From Allgaiera indica (GTDB lineage: Bacteria; Pseudomonadota; Alphaproteobacteria; Rhodobacterales; Rhodobacteraceae), in contig NZ_FNOB01000006.1 of NCBI RefSeq assembly GCF_900106675.1, forward strand, positions 1 to 64,000: a stretch of DNA of 64,000 nucleotides. Direction: 5' to 3'. Shown piece after piece: positions 43,764-53,603 of the stretch. The translations under genes were made by a program, and so were the position numbers. The notes beneath the pieces are model-generated. The model saw only the letters and a program-made list of their open reading frames with translations, was not told the origin of the DNA and made no database searches. The stretch's first letter is position 1, and each line of letters opens with the position of its first letter.

Positions 43764-44765
43764 TCAGGCGTTGACGTCGACCACGACCCGGCCCTTGACC
43801 CGGCCCTTGAGAATGTCGCGTCCCAGCCCCGGTAGATCGGCAAGCGTCGCGGGCTGGATCATCGCCTCTAGCTTTTCCATCGGCAGATCGCGCGCGATCC
43901 GGCCCCAGGCGCGGACCCGGTTATCATAGGGCTGCATCACGCTGTCGATCCCCAGCAGGTTCACGCCGCGCAGGATGAAGGGCGTGATCAGCGCCCCCTC
44001 GATCGCGGCGCCGCCCGCCAGCCCGATCGCCGCCACCGATCCGCCATAGTGGATCTGCTTCAGCACCCGGCCCAGCATGGCGCCGGCCACCGCGTCGATC
44101 GCCCCGGCCCATTGCTCGGATTCAAGCGGCTTGCGCGTCACCTCGGTCAGGGTATCGCGGGCGACGATCTCGGCCGCGCCCAGCGATGTCAGGTAATCCG
44201 CCTGCTCGGGCCGCCCGGTCACCGCCGCGACCTGATAGCCAAGCCTGGCCAGGATCGCCACCGCGACCGAGCCCACGCCCCCCGCGGCGCCGGTCACAAG
44301 AACCTTGCCTTTTTCGGGCGTTACACCGTGATCTTCAAGCGCCATCACCGCCAGCATCGCGGTAAATCCGGCCGTACCCACCGCCATCGCGGCGCGCGTC
44401 GTCAGGCCTTCGGGCAGCGGCACCAGCATGTCGGCCTTGACCCGCGCCTTCTGCGCATAGCCGCCCCAGCGGTTTTCGCCCACGCGCCAGCCGGTCAGCA
44501 CCACCTTGTCGCCCGGCCGGTAGCGATCGTCGGATGAGGTTTCGACGGTCCCGGCGAAGTCGATCCCCGGCACATGCGGATACTCGCGCACCAGCCCGCC
44601 ACCCGGCCCGATGCACAGCCCGTCCTTGTAATTCAGCGTCGAATACTCGACCGCGACCAGCACCTCGCCCTCCGGCAGCTGGTTTTCGTTGATCCGGCCG
44701 ACGGCGGCGCTGGTCTTGCCGTCGCCCTCCTTCTCGACGATCAGAGCATTGAAATCATTGGCCAT
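43764..44765 (-). CDS. acuI: MDR-family NADPH-dependent acrylyl-CoA reductase-like (AcuI/YhdH)
   Basis: 333 residues, zinc-free medium-chain reductase. Seen: LPEGEVLVAVEYSTLNYKDGL, VPGIDFAGTV, LTGWRVGENRWGGYAQKARV, the nucleotide-binding GAAGGVGSVAVAIL and the end GRVKGRVVVDVNA. AcuI of Rhodobacter reduces acryloyl-CoA to propionyl-CoA in DMSP/acrylate breakdown. No acuR, dddL or other DMSP gene is nearby, so the role here may be general detoxification. The start ATG 44765 has GGAG upstream. The YhdH quinone-reductase-like assignment is the main alternative. Confidence 0.85.
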   Translation of the reverse strand: MANDFNALIVEKEGDGKTSAAVGRINENQLPEGEVLVAVEYSTLNYKDGLCIGPGGGLVREYPHVPGIDFAGTVETSSDDRYRPGDKVVLTGWRVGENRWGGYAQKARVKADMLVPLPEGLTTRAAMAVGTAGFTAMLAVMALEDHGVTPEKGKVLVTGAAGGVGSVAVAILARLGYQVAAVTGRPEQADYLTSLGAAEIVARDTLTEVTRKPLESEQWAGAIDAVAGAMLGRVLKQIHYGGSVAAIGLAGGAAIEGALITPFILRGVNLLGIDSVMQPYDNRVRAWGRIARDLPMEKLEAMIQPATLADLPGLGRDILKGRVKGRVVVDVNA

Positions 44766-44904
44766 CTTGCTCTCCTCATATCCGGGGGCGGAACGGCCCG
44801 TGGCGCCCCGACCCGGGATGAGTTGTCCACCAGCAGCCCAGGCGTGGCAAGCCCCATCCGCCCCCTGGCCCGGACACGGCCGCGCGCCGGCGCGAAAGGC
44901 AGCG

Positions 44905-45756
44905 CTAGCGCTTCGTATCCAGGCTTTCCAGATAGGCGCGCGGCGGGGCGCCGAGGGTGCGCGCGAACATGGCGCTGAAGGCTGCGGGATTGGCATAGCC
45001 CAGATCGAAGGCGACACCGGTCACGTCGCGCCCCGCCGCCAGTTGCGGCAGCGCCGCCATCACGCAGGCCTGCTGGCGCCAGGCGACAAAGCTAAGGCCG
45101 GTCTCGGCACGGAAATGGCGGGTGAAGCTGCGCCGGCTCATGCCCGAGGCGCGCGCCCAGTCGTCGATCGTGTCATGCGGGGTCGGCGCCGCCAGAAACG
45201 CCCTTGCGCGCTCTGCCAGCGCCGGATCGTCCGGCAGGGGCAGCGACAGCGGCAGCACCGGCAGCCGCGGCAGTTCGGCCTGGATCAGCGCCATCACCAG
45301 CCCGTCGCGGCCCAGCACGTCGTATTCGGCGGGCAAGGTCACCGCCTCATCCAGCAATTGCCGCATCAGCGGCGACATGCCCAGCACCTCGCAGACCCGG
45401 GGCATCGAGGATACCGCAGCGGGCGCGAAATAAAGGCTGCGCATCTGTACCTGGCCCAGCATCCGCACCCGGTGCTTCACACCCGGGGGGATCCACAGCC
45501 CGTGCTTGGGCGGCATCATCCAGGCACCCTGATCGGTTTCGACCAGAACCGCCCCGCGCGCGGCATAGAAAAGCTGCGACCGCGCATGGGAATGCGGCGC
45601 GACCTGCGCGTGATCGGGATAGTCGATTCCGCGCGCCACCACGGGGCGGCGAATCTCGGGCCGGCTGACATCGCCTGCGCTGCCCGGCTCTTGGCCCGCG
45701 CCGCCAGCGTCTGGCGCGCCTGCGGCCCGGTCGTTGATTTGCGCTTGTCGTGCCAT
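44905..45756 (-). CDS. AraC-family transcriptional regulator with cupin sensor
   Basis: 283 residues from ATG 45756; an ATG four codons earlier (45768) has AGGAGG too close to be ideal. The N-terminal cupin-like domain (APHSHARSQLFYAARGAVLVETDQGAWMMPPKHGLWIPPGVKHRVRML) probably binds a small ligand. The C-terminal double HTH includes DWARASGMSRRSFTRHFRAETGLSFVAWRQQACVMAALPQLAAGRDVTGVAFDLGYANPAAFSAMFARTLG. It is divergent from the Fsr-type transporter with a 180-bp gap. This family often controls the adjacent exporter, so it may regulate that gene. Confidence 0.9.
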   Translation of the reverse strand: MARQAQINDRAAGAPDAGGAGQEPGSAGDVSRPEIRRPVVARGIDYPDHAQVAPHSHARSQLFYAARGAVLVETDQGAWMMPPKHGLWIPPGVKHRVRMLGQVQMRSLYFAPAAVSSMPRVCEVLGMSPLMRQLLDEAVTLPAEYDVLGRDGLVMALIQAELPRLPVLPLSLPLPDDPALAERARAFLAAPTPHDTIDDWARASGMSRRSFTRHFRAETGLSFVAWRQQACVMAALPQLAAGRDVTGVAFDLGYANPAAFSAMFARTLGAPPRAYLESLDTKR

Positions 45757-45936
45757 GTCCCCTGCCATACCTCCTGCCCAGAGCCTTTGGTCCCGCAGCT
45801 TTGCCCGTCGCCTGGGCCTCCATGCGTCCGTTGCGGGGCAGTTTGGCCCAGTCGCGTAGGAACTTGACCCTATCCCGGTTGCGGGCCGCAATCCAGCCGC
45901 ATAGATCAGGCAGGCATTCAGAACAGGACGCCGAAG

Positions 45937-47163
45937 ATGACCTCCTCCGCCACCGACCCGGCCCGTCCGCTTCCGCGGCCCGCCCCCTCCCGCCCCGCAT
46001 ATCTGGTGCTGGGCGGCGCCAGCCTGAGCCATTTCATCAACGACATGACGCAGTCGTTGTTCCTGGCCTCGTATCCGCTGTTCAAGGGCGGATTCAGCCT
46101 GAGCTTCGCGCAGATCGGCCTGCTGACGCTGACCTTCCAGGTCACGGCCTCGCTGCTGCAACCGCTGGTCGGGCGCTACACCGACCGCCACCCGCTGCCC
46201 TATTCGCTGCCCTTCGGCATGGCCAGTTCGCTGTCGGGGCTGCTGACCCTGGCGTTTGCGTCGAATTACGCGATGCTGCTGGCCGGCGCGGTGCTGTTGG
46301 GAATGGGGTCGTCGATCTTCCACCCCGAAACGGCGCGGCTGGCCCGGCTGGCCGGGCGGGGGGCGCATGGGCTGGCGCAGTCGCTGTTCCAGATCGGCGG
46401 CAATCTGGGCACCGCGATCGGTCCGGTGCTGATCGCCTTCTTCGTGTTGCCGCACGGGCGCCCGGCGCTGGCCTGGTTCGCGATCACGGCGCTGATCGGC
46501 GTCGCGGTGATGAGCGCGCTTGGGCGCTGGTACGCCGATCACCTGCGGGCGCGCAAGGCCGCCGGGCCGGTCGCCGCGCCAGAGCAACACCCGCCGGCCC
46601 TGGTGCGGCGGGTGATGACCGTGCTGGTCTTGCTGATCATGTCGAAATTCTTCTACATCGCCTCGATCACCTCCTATTACATCTTCTATCTGATGACCCG
46701 CTTCGGGATCTCGGAACATGCCGCGCAGATGGATCTGTTCGTGTTCCTCGCCGGCATGGCGGTGGGCACGATGATCGGCGGACCGGTGGGCGACCGGATC
46801 GGACGCAAGCGGGTGATCTGGGTGTCGATCCTGGGCACCCTGCCCTTCACCCTGGCGCTGCCCTACGTGCCGCTTTCGGCCACCGTGGCGCTAAGCGGGA
46901 TCGTCGGGCTGATCCTGGCCTCGGCCTTCCCCGCGATCGTGGTCTACGGGCAAGAGCTGATGCCAGGCCGGGTGGGCACGGTGTCGGGGCTGTTCTTCGG
47001 GCTGGCCTTCGGCATCGGCGGGCTGGGGGCGGCGGCGCTGGGGCTGCTGGCCGACCGGATCGGAATTGTCGCGGTCTATCACATCTGCGCCTTCCTGCCG
47101 GCGATGGGCCTGTTGGCGGTGTTCCTGCCCGATCTCGATGGCAAGCGCGCCGCCCGGGCCTGA
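45937..47163 (+). CDS. fsr: MFS transporter, fosmidomycin-resistance (Fsr) type
   Basis: 408 residues, about 12 membrane helices. The family start is clear: GGASLSHFINDMTQSLFLASYPLFKGGFSLSFAQIGLLTLTFQVTASLLQPLVGRYTDRHP, followed by GSSIFHPETARLARLAGRGAHGLAQSLFQIGGNLGTAIGPVL. Fsr proteins export fosmidomycin and related compounds; the natural substrate here is unknown. It is divergent from the AraC regulator. The N-terminal 20 residues are Pro/Arg-rich and cytoplasmic. Confidence 0.92.
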   Translation: MTSSATDPARPLPRPAPSRPAYLVLGGASLSHFINDMTQSLFLASYPLFKGGFSLSFAQIGLLTLTFQVTASLLQPLVGRYTDRHPLPYSLPFGMASSLSGLLTLAFASNYAMLLAGAVLLGMGSSIFHPETARLARLAGRGAHGLAQSLFQIGGNLGTAIGPVLIAFFVLPHGRPALAWFAITALIGVAVMSALGRWYADHLRARKAAGPVAAPEQHPPALVRRVMTVLVLLIMSKFFYIASITSYYIFYLMTRFGISEHAAQMDLFVFLAGMAVGTMIGGPVGDRIGRKRVIWVSILGTLPFTLALPYVPLSATVALSGIVGLILASAFPAIVVYGQELMPGRVGTVSGLFFGLAFGIGGLGAAALGLLADRIGIVAVYHICAFLPAMGLLAVFLPDLDGKRAARA

Positions 47164-47241
47164 ACACCCTGTCGGAAACCGGGGGCGCGACGGGGCCAGA
47201 TTCCCGTCGCGCCCCGCCCCGCCCCGCGCTATGGAAGCGCG

Positions 47242-48378
47242 ATGGACAGCGAATTCGACATCTTTCTTGCCGCGCCCCCGGGCCTGGAACAGACGCTGCG
47301 CGACGAGGCCGCGGAAGCGGGCTTTGCCACCCCGCGCGCGGTGCCCGGCGGGGTGGAGACGCGCGGCGACTGGCCCGAGGTCTGGCGCGCGAATCTCGTA
47401 CTGCGCGGCGCGGGCCGGGTGCTGGTGCGGCTGGGGGGCTTTCGCGCCTTCCATCTGGCGCAGCTCGACAAGCGCGCGCATCGCTTTGCCTTCGCCGATT
47501 ACCTGCCCCGCGACACGGCGGTAAAGGTCGAGGCCACCTGTCGGCGCTCGAAGATCTACCATGCCGGAGCCGCCGCCCAGCGGGTGGAAAAGGCGCTGGC
47601 CGACACGATCGGCGCGCGCAAGCCCGCCGCCGATACGGACGAGGACGGCGACACCGAAAGCCTGCGCCTGCTGGTGCGGATCGACGACGATCTGGTGACC
47701 TTCAGCCTCGACACCTCCGGCGCGCCGCTGCACCGGCGCGGCTTCAAGGAGGCCGTGGGCAAGGCCCCGATGCGAGAGACGCTGGCGGCGCTGTTGCTGC
47801 GCCAATGCGGCTATCGCGGGCAGGAGCCGGTGCTTGACCCGATGTGCGGCTCGGGCACCTTCCCGATCGAGGCGGCCGAGATCGCCCTTGGCCTGCCCCC
47901 CGGCCGCGCCCGCCGTTTCGCCTTCGAGACACTGCCCGCCTTCGACCCCGCCGCCTGGGCGGCGCTGAAATCCGCCACCCTGCCGCGCGGCACCGATCTG
48001 CGCTTTCTGGGCTTCGACCGCGACGCCGGCGCGATCCGGATGAGCCAGGAGAACGCGGCCCGGGCCGGCGTGGCCGGGATCACCCGCTTCGCGCAGGGCG
48101 CGATCTCGGATCTGACCCGCCCCGAGGGCCCGCCGGGACTGGTGATCATCAACCCGCCCTACGGCGCGCGGATCGGCAACAAGGGGCCGCTCTACGGCCT
48201 GCACGCGCGGCTGGGCGAGGTGCTGCGCGCGCAATTCGCCGGATGGCGCGTGGGCATCGTGACGTCAGAGCGCAGCCTGGCCCAGGCCACCGGCCTGCCA
48301 TTCCTGCCCCCCGGCCCGCCGGTGGCCCACGGCGGGCTGAAGGTCACGCTGTGGCAAACCGGGGCCCTTCCGGGCTGA
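47242..48378 (+). CDS. THUMP-domain class I RNA methyltransferase (RlmL-type)
   Basis: 378 residues. The N-terminal THUMP RNA-binding part ([20 protein letters not shown] ... [26 protein letters not shown]) is followed by a Rossmann SAM domain with [21 protein letters not shown] and the catalytic NPPYG. The order matches the first half of RlmL, which makes N2-methylguanine in 23S rRNA; the RlmK half is absent, as is usual outside enterics. It lies 78 bp after the Fsr-type gene on the same strand. Exact target nucleotide not certain. Confidence 0.9.
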   Translation: MDSEFDIFLAAPPGLEQTLRDEAAEAGFATPRAVPGGVETRGDWPEVWRANLVLRGAGRVLVRLGGFRAFHLAQLDKRAHRFAFADYLPRDTAVKVEATCRRSKIYHAGAAAQRVEKALADTIGARKPAADTDEDGDTESLRLLVRIDDDLVTFSLDTSGAPLHRRGFKEAVGKAPMRETLAALLLRQCGYRGQEPVLDPMCGSGTFPIEAAEIALGLPPGRARRFAFETLPAFDPAAWAALKSATLPRGTDLRFLGFDRDAGAIRMSQENAARAGVAGITRFAQGAISDLTRPEGPPGLVIINPPYGARIGNKGPLYGLHARLGEVLRAQFAGWRVGIVTSERSLAQATGLPFLPPGPPVAHGGLKVTLWQTGALPG

Positions 48379-48662
48379 GCCGGGCGCGCGCGCGCCCGTG
48401 GGGGACGCATCGCGGCGGCAGAGCGGCGCCATTCATGGTGCAGCCCCCACCTCGCCGCGCGATCGAGAGCCCCAAGACGCCAGCCCGCGGCTACGGACGG
48501 GCGCTTGCCCTGCGCCCGGCGCGCGCGCACCGGGCGTCAAAGGGGCCTGGCCGAGCTTGCCCCCCACACCGCGCGGAAATGCGCGTGGTCCGGGTCCTTG
48601 TGATGCGCCCCTTCCCCGCCTTTCCGCTTGACCTTGCGCGCCACCCTGTCAAAACCTCTCGC

Positions 48663-49712
48663 ATGAGTTCCGCGACGCTTTCCATCGATCTCGACGCCCT
48701 CGCCGCCAATTGGCGCGCGCTTGACCGCATGACCGACGGCCCCACCCAGACCGGGGCGGTGGTCAAGGCCGACGGCTACGGCCTGGGTACCGCCCGGGTG
48801 GCCCGCACGCTGGCCAAGGCCGGGGCGCGGCGCTTCTTTGTCGCCGTCGCCGAGGAAGGCGCCGCGGCGCGCGAGGCGCTGGGGCCGGGCCCGCAGATCA
48901 ACGTCTTCGCCGGGCACATGGCGGGCGACACCGACATGATCCGCGACCTCGACCTGACGCCGATGCTGAACTCGGTCGAACAGCTGACCCGGCATCTCGA
49001 AACCCTGCCCGGCCATCCCTTCGGCGTGCAACTGGACAGCGGCATGAACCGGCTGGGGATGGAGGCCGGCGAATGGGCCGCGGTGGCCGAGATCGTGATG
49101 GCCGCGGGGCCGGAACTGTTGATGAGCCACCTCGCCTGCGCCGACGAGCCCGACCACGAGATGAACGCCCGCCAGTTGCAGACCTTCGTCGAACTGACCG
49201 AAGGCACCGGCATCCCGCGCTCGCTGGCGGCGACCGGCGGTATCCTGCTGGGGCAGGATTATCACTTCGAACTCACCCGCCCGGGCATCGGCCTTTACGG
49301 CGGGCTGCCGTTCGAAGGCGCGCGGCCCGTGGTGCGCCTGTCCCTGCCGGTGATCCAGCTGCGCGAGGTCGCGGCGGGCGAAGGCGTGGGCTACGGCAAC
49401 ACCTGGATCGCCGAGACCGACACCATCGTCGCGACCGTCGCGGCGGGCTATGCCGACGGGCTGTTGCGCAGCCTGTCGAACCGCGCCACGCTGTGGGCCG
49501 GGGATGTGCCCTGCCCGCTGGTCGGCCGGGTGTCGATGGATCTGATAACCGTCGATGTCGGCCACCTGCCCGAGGCGCCCGAGGTGCTGGACATCCTGGG
49601 GCCGCAGCAGACCATCGACGATCTGGGCGAAGCCGCCGGTACGATCGGCTACGAGGTGCTGACCAGTCTTGGCCCGCGCTATCTGCGACGCTACAGCGGG
49701 GGCGGCCAATGA
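48663..49712 (+). CDS. alr: Alanine racemase
   Basis: 349 residues, PLP-dependent, supplies D-alanine for peptidoglycan. From ATG 48663: [18 protein letters not shown], the PLP lysine K35 in [20 protein letters not shown] and the C-terminal region [14 protein letters not shown], where the second catalytic tyrosine is expected, followed by [16 protein letters not shown]. The ribosome-binding site is weak, and upstream in-frame starts exist without homology. The stop overlaps the mlaE start (ATGA), so cell-wall and outer-membrane-lipid genes are translationally coupled. Confidence 0.95.
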   Translation: MSSATLSIDLDALAANWRALDRMTDGPTQTGAVVKADGYGLGTARVARTLAKAGARRFFVAVAEEGAAAREALGPGPQINVFAGHMAGDTDMIRDLDLTPMLNSVEQLTRHLETLPGHPFGVQLDSGMNRLGMEAGEWAAVAEIVMAAGPELLMSHLACADEPDHEMNARQLQTFVELTEGTGIPRSLAATGGILLGQDYHFELTRPGIGLYGGLPFEGARPVVRLSLPVIQLREVAAGEGVGYGNTWIAETDTIVATVAAGYADGLLRSLSNRATLWAGDVPCPLVGRVSMDLITVDVGHLPEAPEVLDILGPQQTIDDLGEAAGTIGYEVLTSLGPRYLRRYSGGGQ

Positions 49713-50494
49713 CGGTCCTGACCGCGCCGCTGGGCGGGATCGGGCGGCTGACGCTGGCCGCGCTGGCCTCGATCGGGCGGATCGCGCTGTTTGGCGCGCG
49801 CGCGGTGTCGCATCTTGTCCGCCCGCCGTTCTATCCGCGCGAATTCCTGCAGGCGGTGCTGGCGATCGGCTGGTTCAGCCTGCCGGTCGTGGGCCTGACC
49901 GCGCTGTTCACCGGCGGCGCGCTGGCCTTGCAGATCTATTCCGGCGGCTCACGGTTCAACGCCGAAAGCGTGGTGCCCTCGATCGTCGCCATCGGCATGG
50001 TGCGCGAGTTGGGCCCGGTGCTGGGCGGGCTGATGGTGGCGGCGCGCGTGGCCAGTTCGATCGCGGCCGAGATCGGCACGATGAAGGTGACCGAACAGAT
50101 CGACGCCCTGGTCACCCTGTCCACCAACCCGCTGAAATATCTGGTGACGCCGCGGATTCTGGCGGCGGTGCTGGTGATGCCCGTGCTGGTGGCGGTGGGC
50201 GATTCCATCGGCATCTACGGCGGTTATCTGGTCGGCGTGCATCAGCTGGGTTTCAATCCGACGACCTATCTCAAGAACACCGTTGACTACCTGCAAAGCT
50301 GGGACGTGGTCTCGGGCGTGATCAAGGGTGCGGTCTTCGGCTTCATCGTCGCGCTGATGGGCTGTTACCACGGCATGCAATCGGGCCGTGGCGCCCAGGG
50401 CGTGGGCCGCGCCACCAAGGCCGCCGTACAGGGCGCCGCCGTGGCGATCCTGGCCGCGAACTTCCTTCTCACAGCGATGTTCTTCAGCCAATGA
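49709..50494 (+). CDS. mlaE: MlaE-type ABC transporter permease
   Basis: 261 residues, inner-membrane permease of the Mla phospholipid transport system. Seen: [80 protein letters not shown] and a final helix [17 protein letters not shown]. It overlaps alr upstream and mlaF downstream by 4 nt each (ATGA), a tight operon. The substrate-binding MlaD and periplasmic MlaC genes are not adjacent. Confidence 0.95.
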   Translation: MTVLTAPLGGIGRLTLAALASIGRIALFGARAVSHLVRPPFYPREFLQAVLAIGWFSLPVVGLTALFTGGALALQIYSGGSRFNAESVVPSIVAIGMVRELGPVLGGLMVAARVASSIAAEIGTMKVTEQIDALVTLSTNPLKYLVTPRILAAVLVMPVLVAVGDSIGIYGGYLVGVHQLGFNPTTYLKNTVDYLQSWDVVSGVIKGAVFGFIVALMGCYHGMQSGRGAQGVGRATKAAVQGAAVAILAANFLLTAMFFSQ

Positions 50495-51237
50495 TCCAGT
50501 TGCAAGGCGTTCATAAGGCCTTCGGTCGCAACAAGGTGCTGCGCGGCGTCGACCTGACCGTGCCCACGGGCGAATCGATGGTGATCATCGGGGGGTCCGG
50601 CACCGGCAAGTCGGTGACGCTGAAATGCGTACTTGGCCTGGTGACCCCCGATGCGGGGCGGATCACGCTGGACGGCCAGGACGTGACCCGCGCCGATCGC
50701 GACGCCTTTCTGGCGCGGTTCGGGATGCTGTTCCAGGGCGGGGCGCTGTTCGACAGCCTCTCGGTCTGGCAGAACGTGGCCTTCCGGCTGCTGCGCGGCC
50801 ACGCCAAGCGCCCCAAGGCCGAGGCCCGCGAGATCGCCATCGAGAAGCTGCGCCGCGTCGGTTTGAAACCCGAGGTCGCCGATCTGTTCCCGGCCGAATT
50901 GTCGGGCGGGATGCAAAAGCGCGTGGGCCTTGCCCGCGCCATCGCCGCCGAGCCCGAGATCATCTTCTTCGACGAGCCCACCACCGGCCTTGACCCAATC
51001 ATGGCGGGCGTCATCAACGAGCTGATCCGCGAGATCGTGGTGGAAATGGGCGCCACCGCGATGACCATCACCCATGACATGACCTCGGTCAGGGCGATCG
51101 CGGACAAGGTGGCCATGCTGCATGACGGGGTGATCAAATGGACCGGGCCGGTGGCCGGGATGGACCAATCGGGCGATCCCTATCTCGATCAGTTCATCCA
51201 CGGCCGCGCCGAAGGCCCGATCGCCGCGGTGCGCTGA
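50491..51237 (+). CDS. mlaF: MlaF-type ABC transporter ATPase
   Basis: 248 residues, cytoplasmic ATPase partner of MlaE. Walker A GGSGTGKSV (residues about 31-39), Q loop MLFQGGALFDSLSVWQNV, ABC signature LSGGMQKRVGLARA, Walker B IIFFDEPTTGLDP and the H-loop TITHDM. It is coupled to mlaE by ATGA. The stop codon is followed at once by a run of 13 G. Confidence 0.95.
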   Translation: MIQLQGVHKAFGRNKVLRGVDLTVPTGESMVIIGGSGTGKSVTLKCVLGLVTPDAGRITLDGQDVTRADRDAFLARFGMLFQGGALFDSLSVWQNVAFRLLRGHAKRPKAEAREIAIEKLRRVGLKPEVADLFPAELSGGMQKRVGLARAIAAEPEIIFFDEPTTGLDPIMAGVINELIREIVVEMGATAMTITHDMTSVRAIADKVAMLHDGVIKWTGPVAGMDQSGDPYLDQFIHGRAEGPIAAVR

Positions 51238-51539
51238 GGGGGGGGGGGGGCGCGCGCTGTCAGGCACGTAAGGCGTCCCCGGGTGCCGCGCGTCAGAACC
51301 TTGCCCCTCTTTCGCCGATACGCGCCGTGGGCGCGGTGCGGGCGCCTTCCAGTGGCACGCTGCAACCATGCCTCCGGCACGATCGGGCGGGTGCCTGACA
51401 CTTGCGCCGCGACGGCGATAATCCTGGACAACAGGCCAATATTGTCACCAATTCGTCAACAATCACCAGCCATTCCCCGTAGCCTGTTGCCAGATCCGGC
51501 GCCAGGTGGGATCCTTTCCGCATCGGTTGGGGAATTGGT
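51238..51539. other. 302-bp gap after mlaF, opening with a run of 13 G
   Basis: Starts with 13 consecutive G (51238-51250) right after the mlaF stop, then CGCGCGC. No clear hairpin terminator with a T run and no small gene were seen. It should contain the promoter of the coiled-coil gene at 51540. Confidence 0.6.
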
Positions 51540-52316
51540 ATGATCAGTTCGGCGGAAATGGCGCTGCGGCGCACGCAATCCTTGCTGCAATCCCTGGCTC
51601 TGGCCGCGCTGATCGGGCTGACTCTGACAATGCTGGGCGCAACCGTTCTGGCCGCGTCCGGTCAGTTGCCCTGGCTTGGCATCGACGCCCGTTTCGGCAC
51701 GCTGCAGCTGCCACGCGCGGGGATGTACCTGCAGATCGGGTTGACGATCTTCCTGCTGGGGCTGTGTTTCTTCCTGCCCGCCAACCGGCGGATGCGGCGG
51801 CTGGAACGCAGCCACCGCGATTTCCGCATCAGCCTGGACGACATCGCGCGCGCCTATGCCGCCGCCCATGCCGCCGACCGCGCCGGCGTCTTCGCGCTGT
51901 CATCCGAATTCGAGACGATGCGCGAACGCATGGAGCATCTGCGCAACCACCCCGACCTGGGCCATCTGGAGCCCGAGCTGCTGCAGCTGGCGGCCGAGAT
52001 GAGCCATCAGTCGCGCGATCTGGCACGGGTCTATTCCGACGACAAGGTCGAGCGCGCCAAGACCTTTCTGACCCAGCGCCAGCAAGAGGTCGACGCGATG
52101 AAGGAACGCCTGCGCGTGGCGCGCCACACCTGCGACGAGCTGAAGCGCTGGCTTCTGGATGTCGAGGCGGACGAGACCGAGACCGCGCGCCAGATCACCC
52201 GGCTGGAACGCGACTTGCGTGACGTGCTGCCCGACCTGGGCTATGACTTCGAGGATGTCCATGCCGGCGCCAACCCCAATGTCGTCCCGATGCAGCCCAA
52301 ATCTCCGTTCAAATAG
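51540..52316 (+). CDS. Membrane-anchored coiled-coil protein of unknown function
   Basis: 258 residues. Two membrane helices near the N-terminus (SLALAALIGLTLTMLGATVLAA and YLQIGLTIFLLGLCFFL) are followed by a long cytoplasmic helical region rich in Glu/Arg: RRLERSHRDFRISLDDIARAYAAAHAADR, MRERMEHLRNHPD, then AKTFLTQRQQEVDAMKERLRVARHTCDELKRWLLDVEADETETARQITRLERDLRDVLPDLGYDFED. Similar proteins in Rhodobacteraceae are sometimes labelled DNA repair protein, without evidence I can see. It may organise the membrane or a septal structure. Confidence 0.75.
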   Translation: MISSAEMALRRTQSLLQSLALAALIGLTLTMLGATVLAASGQLPWLGIDARFGTLQLPRAGMYLQIGLTIFLLGLCFFLPANRRMRRLERSHRDFRISLDDIARAYAAAHAADRAGVFALSSEFETMRERMEHLRNHPDLGHLEPELLQLAAEMSHQSRDLARVYSDDKVERAKTFLTQRQQEVDAMKERLRVARHTCDELKRWLLDVEADETETARQITRLERDLRDVLPDLGYDFEDVHAGANPNVVPMQPKSPFK

Positions 52317-52352
52317 GGGCCGCGACGGGACCCCGGGCGACGGGGCGGCGCA

Positions 52353-52802
52353 ATGAAGGCCGCACTGATCGCGGCCAATCTGGCGCTGCTGGTGGCCTTT
52401 CCCATCGCCTGGTTCGCGCCGCTGATGCGGGCCGGGCTGTTGCCGCTGTTCGGCCTGTCGCAGATCTCGGTCGTCTCGGGGTTGCAGACGCTGTGGCGCA
52501 GCGACACGATGCTGGCGCTGCTGGTCACCTTTCTGGCGATCTTCGCGCCCTATCTGAAGACCATCGGCCTGGCGCTGCTGCATTTCGGCCTGCTGTCGGC
52601 CCGGGTGTTGCCGGCGCTGCATGTGCTGGGCAAGCTGGCGATGGCGGATGTCTTTCTGATCGCGCTTTACATCGTCGTGGTGAAAGGCGTGGGGCTGGCC
52701 ACCGTACGTACCGATTGGGGGCTTTACCTGTTCACCGGCTGCGTGCTGGCCTCGCTGGCGATCTCGCTGGCCTCGGCGCCGTTGTTCAAAGCGCCGCGAT
52801 GA
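52353..52802 (+). CDS. Single-domain PqiA-like membrane protein
   Basis: 149 residues with four predicted helices; resembles one PqiA domain (paraquat-inducible protein A): ALLVAFPIAWFAPLMRAGLLPLFG, ISVVSGLQTLWRSDTMLALLVTFLAIFAPYLKTIGLALL, KLAMADVFLIALYIVVVKG. Enteric PqiA has two such domains plus zinc-ribbon cysteines, which are missing here. PqiA works with MCE lipid-transport proteins, and the nearby MlaEF makes a lipid-related role plausible (inferred). It overlaps the 3' end of the convergent SDR gene by 17 bp. Confidence 0.8.
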   Translation: MKAALIAANLALLVAFPIAWFAPLMRAGLLPLFGLSQISVVSGLQTLWRSDTMLALLVTFLAIFAPYLKTIGLALLHFGLLSARVLPALHVLGKLAMADVFLIALYIVVVKGVGLATVRTDWGLYLFTGCVLASLAISLASAPLFKAPR

Positions 52803-53454
52803 TGCGCCGCGCCTCTTGCGCGCATGGCGTCAGATGGCTGCCGTCGCGGTCCTCGCCGGGGAAGAAACGGGCACGCACGGCGGTGGGCATCGGTGCCGGG
52901 GTCTCGATCAGCACTCGGGGGCCGGTGTGGATCGTCTCGGCCTGCCAGGACCGGGCCAGCGCGATCTGGGCGGCCTTCGAGGCCCCATAGGCGCCAAAGA
53001 ACTTCTGCCCGGCGCGCGGGTCGTCGAAGAACAGCGCGCTTGCCGCGCCATTGGCGTTCAGCAGCGGCTCGACCATGGGGATAAGCCGCGCCGTCGCCGT
53101 GGCGTTGACCCTGACCGAGACGTCGAAATCCTTGGCATCAAGATGGCCTGTCGGCGCCAGCGGCGCGGCATGGATCGCGGCGTGCACCCACAGCCCCGCC
53201 TGCCCCCAACGATCGTGGATCGAGCGGCACAGGTGGCGCATCGCGTCGTCTTCGGCGATATCCATCGGCGCCAGCGTGGCGCTTCCGCCGCGCGCCTTGA
53301 TCCTGTCGTCCAACTCCTCCAGCCCGCCGACGGTGCGGGCAACGGCCACCACATGCCAGCCCGTCGCGCCCAGTTCCTCGGCCAGGGCAAAGCCAAGGCC
53401 GCGGGAGGCGCCGGTGACAAGGGCGATGCGGTCGGATGCGGGTTCGGAACTCAT
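52786..53454 (-). CDS. Divergent short-chain dehydrogenase/reductase
   Basis: 222 residues. The cofactor motif TGASRGLGFALAEEL (residues 14-28) and YGASK (Y156, K160) are present, but position 143, where the catalytic serine belongs (13 before the tyrosine), is Phe and is followed by DD, and the usual NNAG is VHAA. It may bind a cofactor without normal SDR chemistry. Its nearest upstream neighbour on the same strand is the DUF1284 gene (150 bp away). Function unknown. Confidence 0.85.
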   Translation of the reverse strand: MSSEPASDRIALVTGASRGLGFALAEELGATGWHVVAVARTVGGLEELDDRIKARGGSATLAPMDIAEDDAMRHLCRSIHDRWGQAGLWVHAAIHAAPLAPTGHLDAKDFDVSVRVNATATARLIPMVEPLLNANGAASALFFDDPRAGQKFFGAYGASKAAQIALARSWQAETIHTGPRVLIETPAPMPTAVRARFFPGEDRDGSHLTPCAQEARRIIAAL

Positions 53455-53603
53455 GCCACCGATCTGCCAGCCCGGCGCCGGCCGCACAAGCGCAACTTGA
53501 CGACTGCGACGCTTCGCGCGGCTCAGGCGGGGCGTGCGTCAGGCGGCGTCGGGAAGAATCGTAGGGTACCGGGCAGCACCGGGGCCGGGACGCTTCGCGC
53601 GCC

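Noticed and set aside
45757-46719. Long N-terminal extension of the AraC regulator frame
   Set aside because: Antisense to the Fsr-type transporter; the family start and a possible ribosome-binding site are at 45756-45768.
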